Shown: positions 27,371 through 36,153, counted from the first letter of the stretch. The stretch is DNA of 64,000 nucleotides from Haloactinopolyspora alba (GCF_003014555.1 NZ_PYGE01000012.1:1-64000), one strand, 5' to 3'. The notes: generated from the letters alone by a model not told the origin. Numbers and translations are program-made.

Positions 27371-27745
27371 TCATGACGCGCCGACCTTCCAGCGTTCGGC
27401 CCACGCTACGAGTGGCCGGAGGGTCCGGATGAGTTCGATGCCGGCTTGGGTGAGGCCGTACCGGATCTGAGCGGGGAACGACGGTATGACCTCGCGCTCG
27501 ACGAGGCCGTTCGTCTCGAGCTCGCGCAGGCGTGCGGCGAGGAGGCGGTCGGAGAGGCCGTCGACGGATGTTCGGATCTCGGAGAAGCGCGTCGCCCCTC
27601 TCGCAAGGGCGAGGAGAATCGCGGCGCTCCATTTCTTGCCGGCCAGCTCGACCGCGACCTGGAATACGCGGCAGTCCTCGTCGTCTATCTGGTTCGGCCG
27701 CCGGGACCCCGGCCCCTGATGGCTGTGGGTCGTCGTCACGCTCAC
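27371..27745 (-). CDS. HxlR-family transcriptional regulator
   Basis: 124 residues with a winged helix: DCRVFQVAVELAGKKWSAAILLAL, RFSEIRTSVDGLSDRLLAARLRELETNGLVEREV and YGLTQAG match HxlR/MarR-like regulators. It is divergent from the F420-type oxidoreductase gene at 27806 and probably controls it. The GTG at 27745 is chosen because it begins MSVTTTH just before the domain; a much longer open frame upstream is antisense to the neighbours. The 60-bp gap contains GTTGGTCAAC and an AGTAAGTA tract as possible operator elements. Confidence 0.88.
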   Translation of the reverse strand: MSVTTTHSHQGPGSRRPNQIDDEDCRVFQVAVELAGKKWSAAILLALARGATRFSEIRTSVDGLSDRLLAARLRELETNGLVEREVIPSFPAQIRYGLTQAGIELIRTLRPLVAWAERWKVGAS

Positions 27746-27805
27746 CAATAGTAAGTAGCTAATGCGCTGTTGGTCAACGATGTTCGGTGATCCCACGGTT
27801 GAGGC

Positions 27806-28465
27806 ATGAGCACAGAGAATGACTCCACCGGCATCGTCGCCGTGCTCGGCGTTGGGCGCGTCGGCACGGTCGTCGCCCGCTCGGCGCTGCGCGCCGGCTA
27901 CTCGGTCAACGTCGCGTCGTCCGGCGGCGCGGATCGCATCGCGCTGCTCGTCGACGTGGCGATCCCCGGCGCGCGGGCGACGACGGCAGCTGACGCAGTG
28001 CGCGACGCGGACATCGTGGTGGTCGCGGTTCCGCTCGGCAAGTTCCGCTCCGTCGACCCGGAGATGCTCGTCGGGAAGGTCGTCGTCGACATCATGAACT
28101 ACTGGCCGCCCGTCGACGGGCACCTCGAGGATTTCGACGGCGACGCGTCGAGCAGCGAGGTCGTCGCTCAGCACCTCGGCCGGTCGCGGCTCGTCAAGAC
28201 GCTGAACCACATCGGGTACCACGAGCTGGAGCAGGATGCCGCGCCGGGCGCCTCGCAGCGCCGCGCTCTGGCCGTTGCGAGCGATGACGAGGATGCGGCC
28301 GGCCAGGTCGCGACGATGATCGATCGCTTCGGGTTCGATCCGGTCATTGCTGGCCCGTTGAGCGCGGGGCGGAGGTTCGAGCCCGGCACGGCGATCTTCA
28401 ACGACGCATTCACACGGTCCGCCCTCGAAGCAGAACTCGGTCTGTCCGCCATCGCGCAGGCCTGA
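27806..28465 (+). CDS. NADPH-dependent F420 reductase-family protein
   Basis: 219 residues. An N-terminal Rossmann fold, VAVLGVGRVGTVVARSAL (about 11-28), precedes ADIVVVAVPLGKF and VVVDIMNYWPP, as in the F420-oxidoreductase family that binds NADP. LVKTLNHIGYHEL is typical of the C-terminal half. Together with the next gene, a luciferase-like monooxygenase, it suggests a redox pair under the HxlR regulator. Confidence 0.85.
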   Translation: MSTENDSTGIVAVLGVGRVGTVVARSALRAGYSVNVASSGGADRIALLVDVAIPGARATTAADAVRDADIVVVAVPLGKFRSVDPEMLVGKVVVDIMNYWPPVDGHLEDFDGDASSSEVVAQHLGRSRLVKTLNHIGYHELEQDAAPGASQRRALAVASDDEDAAGQVATMIDRFGFDPVIAGPLSAGRRFEPGTAIFNDAFTRSALEAELGLSAIAQA

Positions 28466-28489
28466 TGCGCACCACGGAAGGAACGTCAC

Positions 28490-29512
28490 ATGGAAATCGG
28501 CATCTACTCGTTCGGCGAGGTCAACCAATACAGCAACGGTGAGGCGACGACCGACGTCGGCAAGCGCCTGGATGGGCTCGTCTCGCTGGCGCGCGCGGCC
28601 GACGAGGGCGGCCTCGACGTGGTCGCGCTCGGCGAGCATCACCGTCCCGATTTCGCGGTGTCCGCGCCGGAGATGGTGCTTGCGACGATGGCGGCGGAGA
28701 CCGAGAGGATCCGCCTGACGAGCGGCGTCACGGTGCTCTCCAGTCAGGACCCCGTGCGCGTCTACCAGCAGTACGCGACGCTCGATCACCTGTCCCACGG
28801 CCGCGCGGAGATCGTGACCGGGCGCGGGGCGTTCACGGAGTCGTTCCCGCTGTTCGGATACGACCTGAACGACTACGACGAGCTCTACGACGAGAAGCTG
28901 CGCCTGCTGCTGCAGATCCGCGAGCAGGAGTCCGTCACCTGGAGCGGTCGGCACCGTCCGTCCCTCGACGCCGCGTCGGTTACGCCGCGGGCGGCGCAGT
29001 CGCCGCTCCCGGTGTGGGTGGCGATCGGAGGCAATCCAGCCTCCGGCGTCCGAGCCGGCACGCTCGGGCTGCCGATGCTCATCGGGTTCTTCAGTGGCAC
29101 CGAGCAGTTCGTTCCCCACGTCCAGCTTTACCGCCGTGCTGCTGAGCAGGCGGGGCATGCTCCGGACGCCCTTCGTCTCGGCGCGAGCGGACACATGTTC
29201 GTCGGAAAGACCTCCCAGGCGGCGCGCGACGCGTTCTTTCCGTACTACTCCGACTACATCCGTCAGATGGGGTTGACCGGAGGAGCTCCGCTTCCCCGGC
29301 GAGCGTTCGAGCAGTCGATCGAGCGCGGCTTGCCCGTCGGCAGTCCGCAGCAGGTCATCGACGAGATCATGAAGCGCGTCGAACTGCTGGGCATTACTCG
29401 CTGGCTGGGCCAGATCGACGTTGGCAACCTGCCGTTCGGGATGGTCAACGACTCGATCGAGCTGTTCATGACCGAAGTCGCTCCGGTCGTCCGGCGCGAA
29501 ACGGCGGCCTGA
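28490..29512 (+). CDS. LLM-class flavin/F420-dependent oxidoreductase
   Basis: 340 residues of the luciferase-like TIM-barrel family. Recognisable stretches are GLDVVALGEHHRPDFAVS, ERIRLTSGVTVLSSQDPVRV, GRAEIVTGRGAF and PVWVAIGGNPAS. The cofactor may be FMN or F420; the substrate is unknown. It lies 24 bp after the F420 reductase-like gene, with a GGAAGG ribosome site, so they share a transcript. Confidence 0.9.
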   Translation: MEIGIYSFGEVNQYSNGEATTDVGKRLDGLVSLARAADEGGLDVVALGEHHRPDFAVSAPEMVLATMAAETERIRLTSGVTVLSSQDPVRVYQQYATLDHLSHGRAEIVTGRGAFTESFPLFGYDLNDYDELYDEKLRLLLQIREQESVTWSGRHRPSLDAASVTPRAAQSPLPVWVAIGGNPASGVRAGTLGLPMLIGFFSGTEQFVPHVQLYRRAAEQAGHAPDALRLGASGHMFVGKTSQAARDAFFPYYSDYIRQMGLTGGAPLPRRAFEQSIERGLPVGSPQQVIDEIMKRVELLGITRWLGQIDVGNLPFGMVNDSIELFMTEVAPVVRRETAA

Positions 29513-29666
29513 GTCGCTTATCGGGAATGGCGCCGGTCGATCGGATCCTTCCCGGGCCACACGGCGCGCTGCGGGTCCGTCTCCGTCCGGCCCGGCGACA
29601 TCGCGATCGTCCTAGGCGCACAGGCGGGGCGAGCCTGGCGGTGCCTGCCGGTCGACTGATCCTCGC

Positions 29667-29696
29667 CTGACTGCTATCATCATTGATAGCAGTCAG
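29667..29696. promoter_or_regulatory. perfect operator palindrome of the FitAB-type pair
   Basis: CTGACTGCTATCA (29667-29679) pairs perfectly with TGATAGCAGTCAG (29684-29696) around TCAT. It ends 14 bp before the antitoxin ATG and just before the GGGAGG ribosome site. RHH antitoxins of this class bind such palindromes as tetramers to repress their operon. The gap 29513-29666 shows nothing else. Confidence 0.75.
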
Positions 29697-29710
29697 GGAG
29701 GTGGTCCCAC

Positions 29711-29944
29711 ATGTCGTCCATTATCGTCCGAGGGCTTGACGAGTCCGTGAAGCAGGAGCTCGCCACGCAGGCGAAGGAGCACGGGCGCTCGATGGAAGCT
29801 GAGGTCCGCGACATCCTCACCAAGGCCGCGCGCAGACCACATATCGGCTTGGCGCTCATGCACGCGGCGCAGGACGCCGGAGGCGTCGACGATCTCCCGA
29901 TCCCCGAGCGAAGCGACGTCGCGCGAGCCGTGGACTTCGAGTGA
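29711..29944 (+). CDS. FitA-like ribbon-helix-helix antitoxin
   Basis: 77 residues. SSIIVRGLDESVKQELATQAKEHGRSMEAEVRDIL is a classic RHH DNA-binding domain of FitA type; the C-terminal part should wrap around the toxin. The palindrome at 29667 is its likely operator. The stop overlaps the toxin GTG. Confidence 0.88.
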   Translation: MSSIIVRGLDESVKQELATQAKEHGRSMEAEVRDILTKAARRPHIGLALMHAAQDAGGVDDLPIPERSDVARAVDFE

Positions 29945-30366
29945 TCGTTCTCGACACCAACGTCATCTCGGAGATCTTCCGTCCGCACCCGGACGCGCAC
30001 GTCGTCGCGTGGCTCGAGTCGCTCACCGGAGACGTCGCCATCACCGCTGTGACGCTTGCGGAACTACTGGCTGGCGTACGTCGCCTCCCCGATGGCCGAC
30101 GCAAGAAGGCATTGTCTTTGCGCGTCGAGGCAGCGGTTGAACCCTACCGGAACGATCGTTCCGTGCTTTCCTTCGATACCGTTGCCGCCGAGCAATTCGC
30201 GGACGTCCTCGTCGCGCGAAAGGCGGCGGCGATGCCAATCAGTACGGCCGATGCGCAGATCGCGGCGATCTGCCGGGTGCGCAACGCCACCTGCGCGACT
30301 CGGAACGTCACGGACTTCGCGCACACCGGAGTCGATCTGCTCGACCCGTGGAAGCCGCGGTTGTGA
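29941..30366 (+). CDS. FitB-like PIN-domain toxin
   Basis: 141 residues. The PIN acidic residues are present: MIVLDTNVISE (D5), a Glu in TLAELLAGV near 43, and STADAQIAAI with a later RNVTDF Asp. It is probably a Mg-dependent RNase. The GTG start overlaps the antitoxin stop. Two ATGA/GTGA-coupled PIN pairs lie within 13 kb in this window. Confidence 0.9.
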   Translation: MIVLDTNVISEIFRPHPDAHVVAWLESLTGDVAITAVTLAELLAGVRRLPDGRRKKALSLRVEAAVEPYRNDRSVLSFDTVAAEQFADVLVARKAAAMPISTADAQIAAICRVRNATCATRNVTDFAHTGVDLLDPWKPRL

Positions 30367-30380
30367 CGTGGTGAGCGTCT

Positions 30381-30414
30381 GAGGGCCGACTGCGCTCGTG
30401 CGCAGGCGGCCCTC
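30381..30414. terminator. bidirectional terminator hairpin
   Basis: GAGGGCCG (30381-30388) pairs with CGGCCCTC (30407-30414), and inside it CTGCGC (30390-30395) with GCGCAG (30400-30405) around TCGT, interrupted by one A-G mismatch. It stands between the PIN toxin and the convergent MFS gene and should end both transcripts. Confidence 0.7.
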
Positions 30415-30467
30415 TCCTCCGGAGCTGCGGTGGAGTTCAGCGTCAAGGTCGTTCAGCAGTCCCGAGT

Positions 30468-31691
30468 TCAGCGACGAAGCATCCGAGACCCCGAGGTCAC
30501 GACGAGGATCGCGGCGAGGGCGACGAGGCCGACGACGACAGCGCCGATGGGCCACAGGCTGAGAGCAGCTGCCGTGAGCAGCGGGGGCACCGTCATGCCG
30601 GCATAGGCGATGAGGAAGATGCCGGCGAGCGCCTCACCGCGGCGTTCCGCATCCGCGACCGCGGCGACCGTACCGAGTGCGGCTCGGAACAGGATGCCGA
30701 TACCCGCGCCCGCTACTCCGCCGCCGACGAGGAAGAGCGGAAGCGAGGTGACGATGGCCGCAATGCCGATGCTCAGGAGTCCGAGCGCGGCTAGTACGAC
30801 GGCGAGCACGATCTGACGACGCAGCGCCAGGCGCACGGTGACGATCTGCGCGAGAGCCGCGGCCATGAACACGACGAAAGGTGCCAGGCCGGCGAGCAGG
30901 TGTGAGTTCAGCCCGAGGAGGCCGACGAGGAAGGTCGAGGAGAGTCCCATGAAGGTGCCGAAGACCGCGAATGCTCCGAACGCCGCGGCTCCGGCCGCCC
31001 AGTACGCGCCCTTCCCTGCCGCCGGGACCGCGACTTGCTGCGGCCTGTACGCGGGCCGTTCCTCACGGCGTTCGACCGTCTCGGGGACGAACGCCACCAA
31101 GATGGCCCCGACGGCCAGGATGACGGCGAACGCGACGTAGGGCACGATCAGTGGCCGCGCGGACCACGTCGTGATGAGCCCGCCGATCAGGGGGCCGAGG
31201 CCGATGCCGCCGAGGTTGGCGAAGGTCGAGACGAGCGCGACGCGGCCCTTCGCATGGTTGGCGGCCGCCCCGAGCTCGGAAAGGTGTGCCGTTGCCGTCG
31301 CGGTGAGGATGCCGATGCCGAGTCCGCTGATGAAGCGGGCGATCACGAGGCCGGCGACATCGCTCCAGACGAGGAACAGGATCGCGGCGAACAGGTTGAT
31401 GAGCAGCGAGCCGAGGATGACACGTCGGCGCCCGAGCCAGTCGGAGATGTGGCCTGCGAGGTACAAGCTCACCATGACCCCGACGGCGTATGCCGCGAAG
31501 ATGACCGTGAGGACGATCGTGGGGAATCCGTCGCGCTGCTGGTAGATCGCGTACAGGGGCGTCGGAACGGCGCAGAAGGCCATCTGGGTGGCGAAGGCGA
31601 GCGCGATGATCCAGAACCCCGCCCCATGTGGGAGCTGTCCGCTGGCAGGGGTCTGAGCAGGAGTCTGGGTAGGCGGTGCGGTCGTCGTCAT
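30468..31691 (-). CDS. MFS transporter
   Basis: About 407 residues and 12 predicted membrane helices. The loop 2-3 signature is GHISDWLGRRRVILG, and RFISGLGIGILTATATAHLSEL is typical of the drug-efflux DHA1 group. The substrate is unknown. It is divergent from a LysR gene with a dyad between them, so it is the likely target of that regulator. Met at 31700 is an alternative start. Confidence 0.88.
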   Translation of the reverse strand: MTTTAPPTQTPAQTPASGQLPHGAGFWIIALAFATQMAFCAVPTPLYAIYQQRDGFPTIVLTVIFAAYAVGVMVSLYLAGHISDWLGRRRVILGSLLINLFAAILFLVWSDVAGLVIARFISGLGIGILTATATAHLSELGAAANHAKGRVALVSTFANLGGIGLGPLIGGLITTWSARPLIVPYVAFAVILAVGAILVAFVPETVERREERPAYRPQQVAVPAAGKGAYWAAGAAAFGAFAVFGTFMGLSSTFLVGLLGLNSHLLAGLAPFVVFMAAALAQIVTVRLALRRQIVLAVVLAALGLLSIGIAAIVTSLPLFLVGGGVAGAGIGILFRAALGTVAAVADAERRGEALAGIFLIAYAGMTVPPLLTAAALSLWPIGAVVVGLVALAAILVVTSGSRMLRR

Positions 31692-31711
31692 GACTTTCAT
31701 GCTCGGTGACC

Positions 31712-31770
31712 CACTCCATCGCGTCCAACGCATACTCTTGCTCGTGGTCATCGACGTGAGCGATGGAGTG
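31712..31770. promoter_or_regulatory. divergent LysR/MFS control region with 11-bp inverted repeat
   Basis: CACTCCATCGC (31712-31722) and GCGATGGAGTG (31760-31770) are exact inverted copies 37 bp apart, filling the gap between the MFS and LysR starts. LysR proteins bind paired half-sites in divergent regions, so these may be the recognition and activation sites. They could also pair as a leader hairpin. Confidence 0.5.
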
Positions 31771-31779
31771 AGCAGGAAG

Positions 31780-32649
31780 ATGGACACCCGACTGATCGAG
31801 TACGTGATCGCGGTCGCCGACGAGCTGAGCTTCACCCGGGCGGCGCGGCGCGTCTACACCGGGCAGTCGACCGTCTCCGCCGGCGTCCGAGCGCTGGAGC
31901 GACAACTCGGTGCCACGCTCTTCGAGCGCGATCAACGCGGCGTGCGGATCACGCCCGCAGGCGAGGCGGTTCTGCCTGCGCTGCGTGAACTCGTTGCTGC
32001 CGAGGCGCGCGCCAGAACCGCCGCCGACCCGCGGGGCGAGCTGCGCGGCGAGCTGCGCATCGGGGTCTTCTCCAGCGTGAGCTATCTCGCGATCCCACAT
32101 GTCATTGGTGACTTTCACCGCGACCATCCCCTCGTGGAGCTGCGGCTGCGGGCGGCATCCGGCGGCTCAGGTGAACTCGCGGACGCGGTCCGGCGTGGCC
32201 GGCTCGACCTCAGCCTCTTCGGGCTTCCGGCCGCATCGGCACCCGGCCTGGCCGTACACCGCCTCGCGACCACTCCCTACCGTGTTCTTCTCCCGACCGG
32301 CCACGAACTGGAGCAGCGCACCGAGCTGCGGCTGGAGGATCTCGCCGGCGAGCGCTTCGTGGACGCGCCCGTCGGGTTCGGGAATCGGGACGTCCTCGAC
32401 GCGGCGCTCAATGCGCGCGGCATCGTGCGCGAGATCCGCGCCGAGGTGACCGAGACGAGTGCGATTCCCGTCTTCGTCGCCACCGGCCTTGGCATCGCCC
32501 TTCTGCCCGAACTGCTCATCCCGCCGAACGACGGCATCACGACCGTCCGCCTCGCCGAACGTATCGACTGGGAGTTCAACGTCGTCACCCGTAGTTCGCC
32601 CGGCGAGGCGGCTACGGCGCTTCTCGAGCGGTTGCTCGCGGCCTATTGA
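31780..32649 (+). CDS. LysR-family transcriptional regulator
   Basis: 289 residues. The N-terminal winged helix is MDTRLIEYVIAVADELSFTRAARRVYTGQSTVSAGVRALE, here spanning about 1-40, with FERDQRGVRITPAG. The effector-binding domain (about 90-285) starts ELRIGVFSS. ATG 31780 follows AGGAAG. It should control the divergent MFS gene. Confidence 0.9.
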   Translation: MDTRLIEYVIAVADELSFTRAARRVYTGQSTVSAGVRALERQLGATLFERDQRGVRITPAGEAVLPALRELVAAEARARTAADPRGELRGELRIGVFSSVSYLAIPHVIGDFHRDHPLVELRLRAASGGSGELADAVRRGRLDLSLFGLPAASAPGLAVHRLATTPYRVLLPTGHELEQRTELRLEDLAGERFVDAPVGFGNRDVLDAALNARGIVREIRAEVTETSAIPVFVATGLGIALLPELLIPPNDGITTVRLAERIDWEFNVVTRSSPGEAATALLERLLAAY

Positions 32650-32694
32650 CGTAGCGCTCGCACGAATACGACCGTGTCTGCCGTCGCCGAGTAC

Positions 32695-33129
32695 TGCTCA
32701 GCAGTTCGTGGAGTCCGCCCGTAGTGAGGGTGTGGAACTGTGTGGGCCCGGATGGGATGCTGACCGGGTCGACCAAGCAGGTGCCCGGGGGACCGCTCTG
32801 GAGACGGAGACGAGCGAGCACCTGGGCTATGAGCCTCATGACCCGGCCGGGCATCACAGCGGGAACTCCCGCAACGGGACCCGGTCGAAGGCGGTGACCA
32901 CCGAGATCGGGCCGGTCGAGATCGAGGGTGCCACGTGACCGGGACGGCAGCTTCGAGCCGCAGCTGGTCAAGGAGCGGCAACGGCGGCTGTCGGGCATCG
33001 ACGCGATCGTGCTCTCGCTCACCGCGCGCGGACTGACCACCGGCGAGGTGGGCGATGCGCTGGAAACCGGCGTTGAACGCCTTCGCCATCACCTTCCCCG
33101 GACGCATCGTCCCCTCAACCACCAACTGA
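32695..33129 (+). pseudogene. IS256-family transposase remnant
   Basis: Pieces of a Mutator/IS256 transposase appear in shifting frames. In order they are QFVESARSEGVEL, then GMLTGSTKQV in another frame, then EHLGYEPHDPAGHHSGNSRNGTR and TEIGPVEI, then PRDRDGSFEPQLVKERQRRL. A jump to RWKPALNAFAITFPGRIVP and a stop at 33127-33129 follow. The catalytic centre between LTTGEVGDAL and the C-terminus is deleted. It is dead; the next bases (33130-33165) may retain the right terminal repeat. Confidence 0.8.
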
Positions 33130-33166
33130 ACACCGACCAGTTACACCAGTCGTCGGACAGTCCCCT

Positions 33167-33208
33167 CGCTGGTGCGGTGACGGCGAGAACGCTGTCACCG
33201 CACCAGCG
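33167..33208. terminator. 15-bp perfect hairpin after the transposase remnant
   Basis: CGCTGGTGCGGTGAC (33167-33181) pairs with GTCACCGCACCAGCG (33194-33208) around a 12-base loop. It could be a terminator or an insertion-sequence end. From 33209 to 33579 no intact gene is visible; short frames on both strands look degraded. Confidence 0.6.
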
Positions 33209-33579
33209 GCCGCAAAGGCACCCCTGCGTTGTTCGTATGCGCAGCGTGCAGGCACAGTGGCCGTGAACCTTGACACGATCCGGGCGATCGGACGTAGATC
33301 CCAGCCGGCGCCGAGGTACGGCCCGAGTCTCGAGATCCCTGCCTCAGCGACCGTGCGGTAGTGATGAGCGGCAGCACGTCAGGGTCGTGTGCCGGCGTGG
33401 GTAGCCAGCCGGACGCCAGGTCCTTGCGCTCGGCGTGTCACCTCCACCCGGAGATGTCCAGTAGGAGGCTGACCGGGCCGGCACGCTCGGACTCGGTGAG
33501 CGGCCGTCGAGATACGCCGTCATGGAGTCGATCGGACCCGTCATCGTGTCGGACGCTATCGAGTCGGTCGGCGTCGTGG

Positions 33580-34395
33580 CTACTGTGGCGTCAGAGCCGT
33601 GAGACGCTCACTGATTGAGCGCAGTCGCGCTCTAGCTGCCGGATCGTACGCCTGGGGGTGGACGCGGCTTTTGCGCTTCCCGTCGAAGTAGCGTCCGGTC
33701 GTCGCCGCGAGAGCGTCGGAAGTGGCGAGGGTGAGCACTGCGTCCGCTCCTTGGTCGGCAGTGCCGGCCGGTCGAATGCCGGCGGCGCGAACCATCGTGG
33801 TGTCGAGGTGGGTGCCGGGGTGGAGGCAGTTGGCGGTGAGACGGGTGGCGTCGTACTGCTCGGCCAGGTCGAACGTCAGCATGGCGAGCGCGACCTTGCT
33901 TTGGCCGTACGCGCGGTAGCCGTCGTAGCCGCGTTCCAACATCGGGTCGTCGAGGTCTACTGCGCTTTGCCCCGCTGAGATGACGTTCACCACGCGCGAT
34001 GACCGTCTGGCGCCGAGGCTCGGTAGCAGAAGGCGGGTGAGCAGGAACGGTGCGAGGTAGTTCACGGCGAAGTGCCGTTCGAACCCGTCCGGACTCTCGC
34101 GGCGCGGGCCGTCGGGGATCGACATTCCGGCGTTGTTCACGAGTATGTCGACATGGTCGTGCTCGCTCGTAACGGCATCGGCCAAGTGGCGAACCTCGGA
34201 CAGTGATGCGAGGTCCGCGCCGACGAACGTCGCCGTGCCGCCGGCGCGCTCGGTAGCGGCAACGACAGCATCTCCGCGGGCGCTGTCGCGGCCGTGGATG
34301 AGTACGTGGGTCCCGGGTGCGGCGAGCCTCTGGGCAAGCAGGCGGCCGACGCCGTCAGTTGATCCAGTGATCAGGACTACGCGTTCTGCGGGCAT
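33580..34395 (-). CDS. short-chain dehydrogenase/reductase
   Basis: 271 residues. The cofactor loop is TGSTDGVG (about 8-16), followed by the NNAG motif, the catalytic Ser in NVISAG and YGQSK (Y and K). The sequence resembles the retinol-dehydrogenase-like SDR group. It is divergent from a TetR gene with a clear operator between them, so it is probably induced by that regulator's ligand. Confidence 0.88.
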   Translation of the reverse strand: MPAERVVLITGSTDGVGRLLAQRLAAPGTHVLIHGRDSARGDAVVAATERAGGTATFVGADLASLSEVRHLADAVTSEHDHVDILVNNAGMSIPDGPRRESPDGFERHFAVNYLAPFLLTRLLLPSLGARRSSRVVNVISAGQSAVDLDDPMLERGYDGYRAYGQSKVALAMLTFDLAEQYDATRLTANCLHPGTHLDTTMVRAAGIRPAGTADQGADAVLTLATSDALAATTGRYFDGKRKSRVHPQAYDPAARARLRSISERLTALTPQ

Positions 34396-34417
34396 CGCTC
34401 GGTCCTCTCGAATTAAA

Positions 34418-34464
34418 CGTAGGAGCCCTACGGAAAAGATCCGGAGGAAGCCTACGCTTATACT
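34418..34464. promoter_or_regulatory. TetR operator and -10 element between the SDR and TetR genes
   Basis: CGTAGG-AGC-CCTACG (34418-34432) is a perfect 6-bp dyad, and a third CCTACG half-site lies at 34451-34456. TATACT at 34459-34464 is a good -10 for the TetR gene and places the start of transcription at about its GTG (34471), so that message is probably leaderless. The dyad can block both divergent promoters. Confidence 0.6.
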
Positions 34465-34470
34465 CGTCGG

Positions 34471-35064
34471 GTGGCAAGGACAGGCGTGGCGGGACCGACG
34501 GCGGCGGCGCCGGGACGGAAGCAGCGAGCCGACGCTGCGCGCAACCGTGCGCGACTTGTCGCCGCTGCCAAGCAGGTTGTTTCCGAACAGGGAGCGACGG
34601 CCAGTTTGGAGCGCGTGGCTCGCGAAGCCGGCGTCAGCATCGCCACCCTCTACCGACACTTCCCAGAACGGGACGTGTTGATCGAGGCGGTGTATCGGGA
34701 AGAGGTCGACTCGCTCGTCGGGGCGGCTTCGGATCTGGCGAGAGAGCGGGAGCCGATCGAGGCGTTGCGTCTGTGGCTGCTGCTGTTTGTCGACTTCCTA
34801 GAGGTCAAGCAGGGGATGTCCGAGGTGCTTGGCACCCTCATACGAGGGCCGGAGCCGTTGTTTCGCGAATCCTCGGATCGCCTCGCAGCGACGGTCGAAA
34901 CCCTGGTACGGAACGCGGAGGAAGCGTCCAGCCTGAGGGCCGACATCCAGCCACTCGACCTCCTCAGGGCTATCGGCGGTATCGCTAACGTCAGTCCCGA
35001 CAAGAACTGGAAGCAGTCTGCTGTCGGCCTGATCGAACTCCTGCTGCGGGGTCTGCAGGAGTAG
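34471..35064 (+). CDS. TetR-family transcriptional regulator
   Basis: 197 residues. The N-terminal helix-turn-helix (about 20-65) reads RADAARNRARLVAAAKQVVSEQGA, SLERVAREAGVSIATLYRHFPERD. The C-terminal ligand domain has FVDFLEVKQGM. It probably represses itself and the divergent SDR gene. Confidence 0.9.
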   Translation: MARTGVAGPTAAAPGRKQRADAARNRARLVAAAKQVVSEQGATASLERVAREAGVSIATLYRHFPERDVLIEAVYREEVDSLVGAASDLAREREPIEALRLWLLLFVDFLEVKQGMSEVLGTLIRGPEPLFRESSDRLAATVETLVRNAEEASSLRADIQPLDLLRAIGGIANVSPDKNWKQSAVGLIELLLRGLQE

Positions 35065-35161
35065 GGCGTGTCTGCCGCAGCTGTAGGGACCGGTTCGGCC
35101 ATCGCAGACGTATCCGAGTGTCGGGAACGCTGCGGGCAACGTCGCGTGGTGGTGTACGGGC

Positions 35162-36067
35162 ATGGGTCCGCTCCGCCTCGCGCCCGCCTTGTCCGCCGGC
35201 GACCCGGTCGCCCTGATATCCCCTGCCAGTTGGTCGGACGACGACTGGGTCCAGTGGAGTGTGGCCGAGGTCGACTCGTGGGGGCTGCGACCACGGTTGG
35301 GCGTGCATGCCCGCGACCAGCGTGGCTACCTCGCGGGTCGGGACGAGGACCGGCTCGCCGACCTCAACGACGCGATCCGGGACCCGGACGTTCGCGCGAT
35401 CGTGACCCTGCGAGGCGGGTGCGGCAGCTTCCGGCTCGTTCACGGCGTCGACGTCGATTCCCTCCGGGCCGACCCCAAGCCCTTGGTCGGATTCAGCGAC
35501 GTCACGTCGTTGCACCATGTCTGGCATCTCGCCGGGACGGCGTCGTTGCACGGCGCCGTGGCGGGAGCGCACGCGGAGGACGTGCGCGATCTCCTGCTGG
35601 GTGGGAAACCCGGACCCGTGAAAGCCGACCCCACCCAGTTCGGGGCGGAACTCACAACCCGGGGTCGCGCGTCAGGTCCGCTGACCGGCGGCGCCTTGGA
35701 GCTGTTGGCCCGTAGCGTCGGCGTGTTGGACTTCGACCTCAGTGGCCATGTGTTGCTGCTGGAGATCAGCAAGACCGCCGGCCTCGGAAACGTCGACCGC
35801 GCGTTGACCCAGCTCATCATGTCCGGGTCGCTCGAGGGCATCACCGGGGTCGCTCTGGGTCGGCTGTCGGGCTTCGAGGCGCACGAGGACCGGGGCTGGA
35901 CCATCATCGACCTGCTGCGCGATCGGTTCGCGGTGCTGGACGTCCCGGTGCTCGCCGGCCTCCCGTTGGGTCACGGCGCCGACCCGCGGACAGTGCCCTT
36001 GGGTGTCGGCTGTACGGTCGACGCCGACGCTGGAACGTTGACGTGTGAGCGGCCGACTCAGCCCTGA
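35162..36067 (+). CDS. S66-family LD-carboxypeptidase
   Basis: 301 residues. RGGCGSFRL and the nucleophile motif GFSDVTSLH (Ser near 111), the Glu in LLLEISK (near 200) and the His in LGHG (near 270) form the Ser-Glu-His triad of muramoyl-tetrapeptide LD-carboxypeptidases and MccF-type enzymes. It either trims peptidoglycan peptides or detoxifies a peptidyl antibiotic. No signal peptide is seen, so it acts in the cytoplasm. Confidence 0.85.
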   Translation: MGPLRLAPALSAGDPVALISPASWSDDDWVQWSVAEVDSWGLRPRLGVHARDQRGYLAGRDEDRLADLNDAIRDPDVRAIVTLRGGCGSFRLVHGVDVDSLRADPKPLVGFSDVTSLHHVWHLAGTASLHGAVAGAHAEDVRDLLLGGKPGPVKADPTQFGAELTTRGRASGPLTGGALELLARSVGVLDFDLSGHVLLLEISKTAGLGNVDRALTQLIMSGSLEGITGVALGRLSGFEAHEDRGWTIIDLLRDRFAVLDVPVLAGLPLGHGADPRTVPLGVGCTVDADAGTLTCERPTQP

Positions 36068-36153
36068 GAAACGGCACTTCCGCCGGCACGACGGCGTCGG
36101 ACGCCGTGGATTCGTGTCCGGAACCTGGTCACGTTCGGAAAGGTGGTTTGAGG

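Noticed and set aside
27746-29560. Long N-terminal extension of the HxlR regulator
   Set aside because: It would be antisense to two oxidoreductase genes; the HxlR domain begins just after a GTG at 27745.
33344-33544. Short minus-strand frame after the transposase remnant
   Set aside because: No domain, no ribosome site, and the surrounding DNA looks degraded on both strands.
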